From: Actinacidiphila yanglinensis
GTDB taxonomy: Bacteria; Actinomycetota; Actinomycetes; Streptomycetales; Streptomycetaceae
Direction: 5' to 3'
Length of the DNA: 64,000 bases
Assembly: GCF_900107965.1 (NCBI RefSeq)
Contig: NZ_FNVU01000023.1
Coordinates: forward strand, 1-64,000
The position numbers and the translations under genes were made by a program. Below, in pieces: positions 1 through 7,309 of the stretch (position 1 is its first letter; each line of letters starts with the position of its first letter). Below the pieces are notes generated by a model. It did not search any database. It had not been told where the DNA came from and was given only the letters and a program-made list of their open reading frames with translations.

Positions 1-954
1 GACATGACGCGCCGTCACTACGTGACGGAGTGTTGTAACGTCGCTCCGCGACATTCACAGCGCTGGCTAGAGGAGGGAGGGGTGCCGGCCGAGTAGGTCG
101 TTACATATTCGGAGAGGTGGGGCGAAGCGGGAGGAGGGTCTGCGCGGGTGGTCTATACGGGTCAACGTGGCGCTCTGATCTGCTATTTGATGCTCTGTCT
201 CTTGAGCTGTGCTGTCCGGGAGGGCCGGGCGGTGGGGCTGGTCTGCTCTGAGCGCCCGTCAGGGACAGTCTCGTCCGGGGCGGGTTGTGTACCTGAGTAT
301 GTCACGTAATTGTGTACCGCTCAAGTCTGTAACCGTGACACCTTGTGATGTTGTGTACCCGCCGTAGTGGTCTGAACCAGTTAATGAATTGTAGCGAATT
401 TGAAATGGTGGATAAAGGGGATTGGCAGTCCCGTTCTCTTCGGGTTGATATCCGCCACGGTTTCTGTCCTGCGTTACTGTATGGAGCTGCTCATGAAATG
501 ATTTCTGTACAGCTCTCTACCCGACTGGATATTACTCCCCCGGGAATTGGTGGGTCTCATCGGAGGGGCAGTGTTCCGTAAGAAGGCGCGCGCTCCTCGT
601 GGCGGGGTGGGTTTCTTCCCGCTGCGCCTGAGGACGCACTCATCGGCGCGGCAGCGAGCAAGAGCCGTAGACGGCCCCGGCCGCGTCGGCGCAGGGCGGC
701 CGCGTTGAACACCGCCGGGACGTCAGACACAGCCGCCACGAGTCCTCCAACTCGACCGCGTGCGGGCCCGGCACAGCGCGCCCGCACGCCCGCCTCGCCC
801 TGCGCCTTGAGCGCCACCCGCCAGGGCCCCGTCGACCACCAACAACCCAAGCGGAGCCAGTTGGGCGCGGCCCGGACCGGCGGGCGCGGCGCGGCAGCCA
901 CAACATCACCGACATCGACCAGCGCCCCCCTCAACCCCCACCACAGGCAACAAT
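1..954. other. No confident gene; includes a lower-G+C patch
   Basis: No reading frame here has convincing codon use. Bases 12-28 form a 7-bp stem around TAC (GTCAC-TAC-GTGAC core). The 10-mer TGTTGTAACG at 31-40 recurs exactly at 15437-15446, in the leader of the tap-like gene. About 300-580 is visibly poorer in G+C than its surroundings; the only long frame there (345-581, 78 codons) resembles nothing I know and has un-Streptomyces-like codon choice. From 600 to 954 the sequence is extremely G+C rich with only overlapping shadow frames. Confidence 0.5.
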
Positions 955-1260
955 TCAACCCCGAGGCACAACGACCGCGGCGGCCAGCAGGGCGCGGGCG
1001 TGCCGCAGCACGGCCACGTCCGTCCAGGTCCCGGGCGCGTGAGCGACCAACACCATGGCGAGCAACAGGGCGTCCTGGCTGCCGGGGTGGGTGGAGGCGC
1101 GGGCGGCGACGCGCTCGGCGTGCTTCAGATCCGGGGAGTACTCGGCGCTGGAGCGCATCAGCTCCAGCTACACCGGGTCGTCGACGCCCGCCTCGGCGAA
1201 CGCGTCCGCCCCGGCCCGGCGGCGCGCGGCGAACGGGGCCACGGCGAACGGACGGCGGCC
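955..1260 (-). pseudogene. Decayed small hypothetical gene with an in-frame stop
   Basis: On the minus strand a protein-like frame (ADAFAEAGVDDPV) is interrupted by a TAG and resumes in the same frame with LELMRSSAEYSPDLKHAE, then HPGSQDALLLAMVLVAHAPG, ending near 955. The sequence on both sides of the stop is helical and coherent, which suggests a single nonsense mutation in a once-intact gene. No start or ribosome site is evident upstream, so the N-terminus has probably also been lost. I recall similar short Streptomyces hypothetical proteins but no function. Confidence 0.4.
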
Positions 1261-1432
1261 GCGAGGGCGCGGGCCGCGGCGGACGGGGGCGCGGCACCGT
1301 CGGACGGGCCGGCGCGCCTTGACGCGGCAGCCGGGGTGGGCGCGGCCGGACTCGCAGCGGCCGCGCGGCACGGCCAGGCGGCAGCGGCGCCCGGCGGACG
1401 CGCGGGGCCGCCGCTGGCTGGCGTGCGGCCTG

Positions 1433-2089
1433 CTACCGGCGGGGCCGCCGCTGGTTCTCCTTCTTGGACAGTAGACCCAGCACCGCCCGCTCCTGGTGGT
1501 GGTCCTTCCACCGCTCGGCCAGCTCGCGGTCCGCGATCCGGCCCAGTCCAGGTTCCGTCGAGGGCGTCATCGGGATGGAGTCCCAGCCGTCGACCATGGC
1601 AGCGAACTCCTCCGCGATGTCCACAAACGCCGGGCCTCGAAAGTAGGACACCGCCACATCTGAGCTGTCGAGCTGCTGGCCGGATTGGTCGGAAACCAGC
1701 CTCCCGGCTTCCTTGCGCGCCTCGAAGTAGCCGTTGGCCTGCGGCTGCACTTCGGATCGCATGATGTTCAGGACCTGCTGTCGCACCGTCGGCGGCTTCA
1801 TGCAGGTCTTGTACGAGAAGTCGATCCTGGAGCCGTCGACGCGGACGACCTCGAACCCGGGGGACGAGCCGATCTGCGGAGGTGCGATGGCGAACGCTTC
1901 GATGCCGGGGCCGATCTTTTCTGCAGCCTCATGGTGCATGTCGAGTAGGTCCACCAGGAGCAGGTGGTCCTCCTCGGCATCGACGGTCTCCCCCAACTGG
2001 TAGCGGTAGAGCACTGCCCGCACGGCCTCTTCGGCGGTGCCTTTCGTTCGGTACTTCCGAGGACCGATCCAGAACTCAGCCACGATCAT
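1433..2089 (-). CDS. DUF3223 domain protein
   Basis: Residues about 3-95 match my recollection of DUF3223, the small domain also found in plant DCL-type plastid proteins: FWIGPRKYRTKGTAEEAVR, then a conserved HHEAAEKIGPGIEAF and a final VRVDGSRIDFSYKTCMKPP. The remaining ~120 residues are charged and unassigned, with an Arg/Lys-rich end. ATG 2089 has AGAAGGA directly against it, so GTG 2083 (VAEFWIG), six bases downstream of the AAGGA, may be the true start. The molecular role of DUF3223 is unknown; RNA processing is a guess from the plant relatives. It faces away from the GNAT fragment across about 400 bases with no other gene. Confidence 0.75.
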   Translation of the reverse strand: MIVAEFWIGPRKYRTKGTAEEAVRAVLYRYQLGETVDAEEDHLLLVDLLDMHHEAAEKIGPGIEAFAIAPPQIGSSPGFEVVRVDGSRIDFSYKTCMKPPTVRQQVLNIMRSEVQPQANGYFEARKEAGRLVSDQSGQQLDSSDVAVSYFRGPAFVDIAEEFAAMVDGWDSIPMTPSTEPGLGRIADRELAERWKDHHQERAVLGLLSKKENQRRPRR

Positions 2090-2488
2090 TCCTTCTGTCG
2101 GCGGCTCTCCAGCCTCCCTGACTGGCGCTCAGCCGGACGTCTGAACTTATCGCGCTGTGACGGGCGCGCCTTGGTCGTTGCACGGTCCACAACCTGTGCC
2201 GCGACAGTCTGTTGTGGGGCCTACCGCGTTGCTCCAGGGCGCTGCGGCATGTACAGGGCTGGCCTTCCAACGGGTCTCCCGGCCAGCACCGCGTGCCCGG
2301 GGCCGGCGATGTCCCGTCCCCATGTCTCGGGAAGGGGCAGACGCAAGTGCACCGGGCCGGCGGGGCGGGGCAGTGGGGGCTGTTCCAGAGTATTCCGCTC
2401 CCCGCGGGGTCCCGTAGGGTGCTGTGGTGACCGGCAGTTCGGGTGGTTCGTGTGTTGTTGCTCCGGCTGTGCCTGGTGAGCCGGTGCA

Positions 2489-2835
2489 GTGACGGCGTTG
2501 ACTGCGCTGGCGCTTGGCGATGGTGTGGGGTGCGCGGGGGTGCCCTCCGGTTCTGCGCTCGCTGATGCCGTCGCCGGCCAGGGCGGGCGGATCCACCTTC
2601 CGTACGGCTTCGGGCACTGTCTGGTAGCCCGCGAGGGGGATGCGGTCGTGGGCATGGTCTACGCCACCCCGCCGATCCGCTGGTTGGACGGTCAGACTGC
2701 CGCCCAGCGGGCCTCCCTGGTGGAAGCGTTGGTGGAGATCGAGTTGCTTGCCGTCGCGGCAGACCACCGCGGCCGCGGCGTGGGGAACTGCTTGCTCGAC
2801 GCGGCACAGGTCGCGGCCCGCGAGGCAGGCACGCG
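2489..2835 (+). pseudogene. GNAT acetyltransferase, 3' end lost
   Basis: The frame encodes a GNAT-type core: a strand VAREGDAVVGMVYATPPIRW, then the acetyl-CoA binding motif A in IELLAVAADHRGRGVGNCLL, followed by the expected helix AAQVAAREAG. Just after this (near 2835) similarity stops, and the frame continues only as the antisense of the neighbouring WhiB-like gene. The usual final strand and helix, about 40 residues of a GNAT domain, are missing. It is best read as a gene truncated by a deletion that joined it to the convergent gene. Without the C-terminal strands acetyltransferase activity is unlikely. Substrate unknown. Confidence 0.6.
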
Positions 2836-3126
2836 CAAGCGCCGCCAGGAAGTGACGGTCGGCCGGCGCCGCAGCAGAGTGCTGCGTTCGCGCTCGGTCA
2901 TGCCTCTCCACACACCGAATGCAATGCGCTGGTCCAGGGCGTAGGCGAGGCGCTGGGTTCGGGCGCTGCAGCTGCTGTACAGCGCTTTGGCGCGGCTTTG
3001 TGCGGCACCTTCGACGAATAGGGCGTCGGGGTCAGCTGTTCTGCACAGCCTTTGCTCACTCGAGTCCGTCTCCGTCGTTCCGTCCTCTTCCCTGGTCTGC
3101 CCTGTGTTGTCCACCGCCCGGGGCAA
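2836..3126 (-). CDS. WhiB-like (Wbl) protein lacking two cysteine ligands
   Basis: About 97 residues read as a Wbl protein: CRTADPDALFVEGAAQ, then the GVW turn and basic tail GVWRGMTERERSTLLRRR, then SWRRL. Wbl proteins are small Fe-S transcription factors that bind sigma factor through this fold. The family has four Cys; here Cys28 and Cys53 remain, but the residue expected at AK-x-C is Tyr50 and the last Cys, before LA, is Arg59. A [4Fe-4S] cluster should not form normally. The start is TTG 3126 or GTG 3114; no ATG is available. The last few residues of the family tail are replaced by sequence antisense to the GNAT fragment, so the 3' end was probably cut too. It could be a pseudogene. Confidence 0.6.
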
Positions 3127-3321
3127 AAGGCATATGACATTGCGTCATTGGGGGGACCGTTGCTGCATCTGTCCCACAGCTCCACACCTTCAAGTGAGCG
3201 GTACTTGCTTGCTGCGTGCGGCGGCACTACGAGATGCCCCGAAGGCGGCGCAAGCGGGATGGCATCGCCCGGCGCCTGGCAGGCGTCGTGATCACAAGCC
3301 TCCTTGTGCACATTCCACGGA

Positions 3322-4491
3322 TCAGGACCGAGGCTGGCGCTTCGGCCTGGCTTCCCGTGGTTCGGCGGCCGATGAGGGCGGGGTGCTCGGTTGACCCCAC
3401 CGGTGCACGCATCGCTTGTACTTGCGGCCGCTGCCGCACGGGCATGTGTCGCTGCGCTGGGGTGGCTGGTCGCTGGCGCCGGCGTAGGAGATGCGGTTGA
3501 GGCCGTGGATCTCTGCTGTCAGGCCGATGTCGTCCATGGTCCACTTCACGAGCGAAAGACTGCTGTGGACCACATCGGCGGCCAGGACGAGGGCGTCGGC
3601 GGCTGCGTGGGCGACGGTCGGCTGCATGACGTAGCCGGAGGCGGCTAGGCCCTCCAGGGGGCGGCGCGCGTAGTGCTCGACGGCGTGCGTTTTGGGACGG
3701 TCCGAGGCCCGCAACACGGTGTGGGTGGTGGCGGAGCCGAAGCTGGGGTGGACTGCGTCGCACAGCCATTCGTACAGGTCGAGCACGTCGACGGTCGTGG
3801 TGTTCTTGGCGAGTTTATTGATGTAGGTCATCACGTTGGTGCTCTGGAGCACGGGAGGCCGGTCGGCGCTTTGTCCGATGCGTGAGGCGTACTGGAGTTT
3901 TGCCAGGCGGTTGTTGAGGTCGGCGCTGAACTGGGTGAGGGAGTCGGTGGTGGGCGGGCCGACTTTCTTGAACGTGTCCCATGCCTCGTGAAGGAGGGTT
4001 GTTTCGTGGGTGAGGGCGGCCGCGCCCTCCAGCAGGGAGCGGGAGCATGCGGCTGCGACGAGCAGCCGCCAGCGGCCAAGGGCTTCCACGGTCTGCTCGG
4101 CCAGTTCGGCGGCACGCCACAGCTGGGTCAGCCGCCAGGCCGCCATCCTCATGTGCAGTTCGGACAGGGCGAAATGGGCAATCCAGTCCCGTGAGCCGAG
4201 CGCGGTGGTGTCCTGCATGAACGGGCTCGCCTTGCCCGACCACGTACCGTCGGGATGAGAGACGGTGACGAACGTCCAGGTCTCCTCCGGTGCGGCGGCG
4301 TTGAGCAGGTCGGCGAGCTCGGCTGTCGCGTCATGCGCATTGTGGGCGCGCAGCGGCACATTGATGTGGACCACGGCCTGCGTGCTTTGGGCATTGCCGT
4401 CGGCCAGCGTCATCAACTGCCGGGCTGCCGCCTGAACACGGTCGGCCCGGTCCTTGCCCAGAGCCCGAACGACTTGTTCCTCGAAGCTCAC
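3322..4491 (-). CDS. SEC-C motif protein
   Basis: A 389-residue protein from a GTG at 4491 preceded by GGGGGA. The C-terminus carries a clear SEC-C zinc-binding motif, DTCPCGSGRKYKRC (near residues 347-362), named for SecA and found attached to many unrelated proteins. The rest is helix-rich, with a conserved-looking central segment around VEALGRWRLLVAAACSRSLLEGAAAL and no catalytic motif I recognise. SEC-C modules are known as metal-binding interaction tails, and SEC-C proteins of this size occur in Streptomyces accessory regions. The role is unknown. It is a single gene; the 195 bases between it and the WhiB-like gene hold nothing clear. Confidence 0.8.
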   Translation of the reverse strand: MSFEEQVVRALGKDRADRVQAAARQLMTLADGNAQSTQAVVHINVPLRAHNAHDATAELADLLNAAAPEETWTFVTVSHPDGTWSGKASPFMQDTTALGSRDWIAHFALSELHMRMAAWRLTQLWRAAELAEQTVEALGRWRLLVAAACSRSLLEGAAALTHETTLLHEAWDTFKKVGPPTTDSLTQFSADLNNRLAKLQYASRIGQSADRPPVLQSTNVMTYINKLAKNTTTVDVLDLYEWLCDAVHPSFGSATTHTVLRASDRPKTHAVEHYARRPLEGLAASGYVMQPTVAHAAADALVLAADVVHSSLSLVKWTMDDIGLTAEIHGLNRISYAGASDQPPQRSDTCPCGSGRKYKRCVHRWGQPSTPPSSAAEPREARPKRQPRS

Positions 4492-4947
4492 GCATCCCCC
4501 AGTGCACGCGCCATCGGCGGGGTGTCACGGGCCCAGAATACTGGTGTGCTCCCGAGGCGGTGTCGCTGGTCAATGACCGGGTGCCGAGTGTGGCGAACCA
4601 TTCGTTTCCTGCGTCATGGTGCTGCGAGCGAGCGTTGTTGATTCGTGGCAGACCGATGGCAGTTGACGGGCCCAAAAACCGTTGGATGGCTGGCCAACCC
4701 CAGTGCGCCCGGTCTGCTCTCGCCCGACGGACGCGGCGCGCTATTCGAGCTGCTGCCGTGGCGGGGGCGGCGGCGGACGTGCTCGTTGCTGGCGCGGTCG
4801 CCGGGACGCACACCTGGATCTCGGGAGCAGCGCCCCGCACGGGTCGCAGCGGTCGTTCGGGGACGGCTGGTTCGTCGGCGTGCGGGCGGTGTCGGGCTGG
4901 CTGTACTCGCAGCGCTGGGACTCCTTAGGCGCGTACGGTAATCGGTC
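4492..4947. other. Gene-poor interval upstream of the NYN gene
   Basis: The interval separates divergent genes. Two plus-strand frames look weakly protein-like: one opening near 4645 (GPKTVGWLANPSAPGLL, ALFELLPWRGRRRT) and, in another frame, the stretch before 4947 (GWLYSQRWDSLGAYG). They could be one frameshifted remnant, but I recognise no family. Bases 4935-4943 (TACGGTAAT) could serve as a -10 region very close to the NYN start. Confidence 0.3.
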
Positions 4948-5586
4948 GTGTTAACCAACATCTATATCGATGGCTTCAACCTCTACTACGGGCGGCTGAA
5001 GGGGCAGAAGGGTTCCAAGTGGCTCGATCCGGTGGAGCTGTGTCGCAATCTGCTTCCGGCTGGGACTCGGATCCAGCGGGTCCGCTACTTCACGGCTCGG
5101 ATCACTCCGCGACCTGATGATCCCGACGGCCCGGCTCGCCAGGACGCCTACCTCAGGGCGTTGGAGACGCTGCCGGAGGTGTCGATTCACTATGGCAGGT
5201 TCTCGCAGACCAAGACCCGTATGAGGCTGGCCAGCCCGCCCGTTGGTGGCCCCAACACGGTGGAGGTGATCAAGACTGAGGAGAAGGGCACCGACGTCCA
5301 TATAGGGGCGCACATGCTCCTGGACGCCTTCCGCAAGGATTGCGACATGGCCGTGCTGATCAGCAACGACAGCGATCTGTGCGAGCCTCTGAGGATGGTC
5401 AAGAGCGAACTCGGGTTGACTATCGGCATCCTCAACCCGTTTGCCCAGCCTAGCCACTGGCTGAAGAAGCTCCAGCCAGCGTTCATCAAGCCGATCCGGC
5501 AGGGCGTCGTCCGGGCTTCCCAGCTCCCGGCCTCGGTGCCGCTGGGAGACGGCAAGGTCGTGACCCAGCCGCAGGAGTGGGTCTGA
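4948..5586 (+). CDS. NYN-domain protein (predicted ribonuclease), TTA at codon 2
   Basis: 212 residues with the NYN/LabA-type PIN-like nuclease signature: D8 in YIDGFNLYYG with N11, D116 in EKGTDVHIGAHML, and D141/D143 in LISNDSDLCEPL. These acidic residues form the metal site in the fold. NYN proteins are thought to cut RNA; the substrate here is unknown. The length is normal for a single-domain member, with a short tail after residue 185. The start is GTG 4948 with no ribosome site in front, so the message may be leaderless. Codon 2 is TTA, rare in Streptomyces and read only by the bldA leucine tRNA, which suggests expression late in growth or during development. It stands alone and ends in a terminator. 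Confidence 0.85.
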   Translation: MLTNIYIDGFNLYYGRLKGQKGSKWLDPVELCRNLLPAGTRIQRVRYFTARITPRPDDPDGPARQDAYLRALETLPEVSIHYGRFSQTKTRMRLASPPVGGPNTVEVIKTEEKGTDVHIGAHMLLDAFRKDCDMAVLISNDSDLCEPLRMVKSELGLTIGILNPFAQPSHWLKKLQPAFIKPIRQGVVRASQLPASVPLGDGKVVTQPQEWV

Positions 5587-5614
5587 CCAGCCAATGCCGG
5601 CCCGACAAAAGCAA

Positions 5615-5636
5615 AGGCCCGCCGTAGGGCGGGCCT
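5615..5636 (+). terminator. Rho-independent-type hairpin after the NYN gene
   Basis: A perfect 9-bp G+C stem (AGGCCCGCC with GGCGGGCCT) and a 4-base loop lie 28 bases after the NYN stop codon. There is no U-tract, as is usual in Streptomyces. Confidence 0.7.
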
Positions 5637-5689
5637 CGCGCCTGCTCGCCGCAACGAGCAGGGGGTTCGTGAAACAATCTAACAGAACC

Positions 5690-5800
5690 CCACGGACGAT
5701 CGCTTCATTTCGACCAAAAATTTAGATTCAAAGGATTAATAAACAGATTTCATAATATCATTGGAGCAAAGAGGAAAAATTCCTTTGAATCAAAGGTATC
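5690..5800. repeat. AT-rich patch with an 11-bp inverted repeat
   Basis: Roughly 110 bases of A+T-rich DNA in an otherwise G+C-rich region. It contains GATTCAAAGGA at 5725-5735 and its inverse TCCTTTGAATC at 5781-5791, separated by 45 bases. The function is unknown; an insertion-element end, a strong promoter region or an origin-like melting patch are all possible. Confidence 0.45.
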
Positions 5801-6447
5801 GTCGACTGCTGAAGTCTGCATGAGCCGCTGCTGCAGCCATCCTGCCTTCCCGCCACCGGCCACCGGCCACCTGGCAGGGCCCGGCCAGCGGTCGGCTGGT
5901 CCACCCACCTGCTGCCAGATGCCGTGCGATCCCCGGGCCGGCCGCTGACGGAAGGGCGCCACACGGACCTAGGGCTGGAGAGCAGCTCACCACCCGCGGT
6001 CACGGGTGGTGAGCGTCCTAGGAACCGGTTCGCCTTCTGTGGGCCTTCTCCGCTCGCGTCGTCTGCGCCGTGCTCCGTCCCTCGCTGCAGCTGCCCCGCA
6101 ACCGCCTCCAGCCCCGCCGCCGTCACACCCCACAGCTTCTGCGACGGCTCGCCCCGCCGATCCGGCGCCTCGAACTAGCAGCACGTTGCGGATCGCCTTG
6201 TCCGACAGGTGCGGACGGACCAGCCCAATGATCTACGGCGTGTTCGCGGTCTTCGCCTCCCCGCGAAGATCTACTGGAGGCCTTCCACCGTCGTCTGCGC
6301 CGTCGACAGCCCGACGCAACCAACGGCGGCAAGCGGCCCCGCCAGGGCCGCTGGAGGTCAGACCCACGCCGGCCTTCTCGCCCCTGCCGCCCGTCCACGC
6401 CACACCGTCCCTTCCCTCAGGTACGGGGGTTGCGCCGTATTCGTCAG
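5801..6447. other. No intact gene; possible winged-helix remnant on the minus strand
   Basis: Two minus-strand frames read together across about 6060-6240 give RPHLSDKAIRNVLL followed, after a frame change near 6177, by QKLWGVTAAGLEAV. This resembles the helix-wing part of a DNA-binding protein in decay. The rest shows only overlapping shadow frames. Support is weak. Confidence 0.25.
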
Positions 6448-6744
6448 TCAGCTTTCGGCGCTGGCGAGGCGAGAGGCGACGAGCCGGTTCGTCAGCTCCA
6501 CCGTGGCCAGGTACCACCAGAAGATCCAGTCCAAGAACACTTCGTCGTACTCGCCGCGCTGGCCTGCCTTGCGGTGACGTAGGTCGTAGCGGTTGGCGAT
6601 CTCGAACAGTGCACCTTCGTCGGGCTTGCTGATCTTGTCTTTGAGCAGGGCGCGGCGCTCCTCGAGGATGCCCGCAAGCGTCACGATGGCCGATCGCTTG
6701 CTCTCCACTGTCGTGTCGCGTCCGCGGAACAGGGCGATGGCGTG
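6448..6744 (-). pseudogene. C-terminal part of a hypothetical protein, 5' end lost at an inverted repeat
   Basis: A coherent minus-strand stretch of about 99 residues (SKRSAIVTLAGILEERRALL; EGALFEIANRYDLRHR; FLDWIFWWYLATVEL) ends normally at 6448. It resembles the C-terminal half of a hypothetical protein I recall from many streptomycetes, usually with AxALFxGRDTTVESKRSA before it. Upstream the frame runs straight into the 27-bp inverted repeat at 6746-6827, and the protein before that point is unrelated low-quality sequence. So the gene was probably interrupted or truncated there. Function unknown. Confidence 0.5.
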
Positions 6745-6745
6745 A

Positions 6746-6827
6746 CTGGGCTTGATCCGCTTCGACGGACATCCTCCCGGGGCAGAGCCCCTGATCTCGA
6801 ATGTCCGTCGAAGCGGATCAAGCCCAG
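6746..6827. repeat. 27-bp perfect inverted repeat with nested hairpin
   Basis: Arms at 6746-6772 and 6801-6827 are exact inverse copies over 27 bases; the core reads GGCTTGATCCGCTTCGACGG. The 28-base centre holds its own small stem (GGGGC-AGA-GCCCC). It lies exactly where the minus-strand gene loses its 5' part. It may be a folded-back duplication or a small non-autonomous element; a terminator is less likely given the length. Confidence 0.8.
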
Positions 6828-7309
6828 AAGCATCCCTGGCGCGCATCCCTGAGGTCGATGGACTTGCTCCCGTCGTGCACCCTGGTCCCTGGCCGGGAGG
6901 ACAGCTTGGGTGTCCAGACCGATGGTTCCTGGGGCCGGTCTCCAAGGCTGACGGGCGCCCCCACCCGAGAAGCCTCGGGTAGGGCTCGCTCCGGCAGTGC
7001 TTCCTGAAGTCTTAATGCTGCAGCCAGTGCTGGGTCGCATGAAGAGCAACGCTGACAATGGCGTTGACGGCTCCAGCGGCAGTTGCCGACAGCATTGACG
7101 TCATGAGATCGCGCCTGACGCGTGAGCCGGGGTGGCAGTTGGGGTTGCGAGTGCGGCGGGGCCGGTGTGGGTTGGTCATGGCGTGATGGTGAAGTCCGGC
7201 TCTACGGTGGGGCAGCATCCGGTCGGGGAAGGCACCCAAAGTTGCAGGTGGGATCGCTACGATGAGCTTTCCGGAGCGGATCGCCACCGGAAGAAACCGG
7301 AGGTTTTCG
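6828..7309. other. Intergenic leader of the STAND NTPase gene
   Basis: I see no convincing coding sequence here. The ribosome site of the downstream gene, GGAGG at 7299-7303, lies at its right edge. Confidence 0.4.

Noticed and set aside
1-60. Replicon telomere at the left edge of the window
   Set aside because: Only one small dyad is present; telomeres of Streptomyces show several closely packed palindromes, and the known consensus start is not seen.
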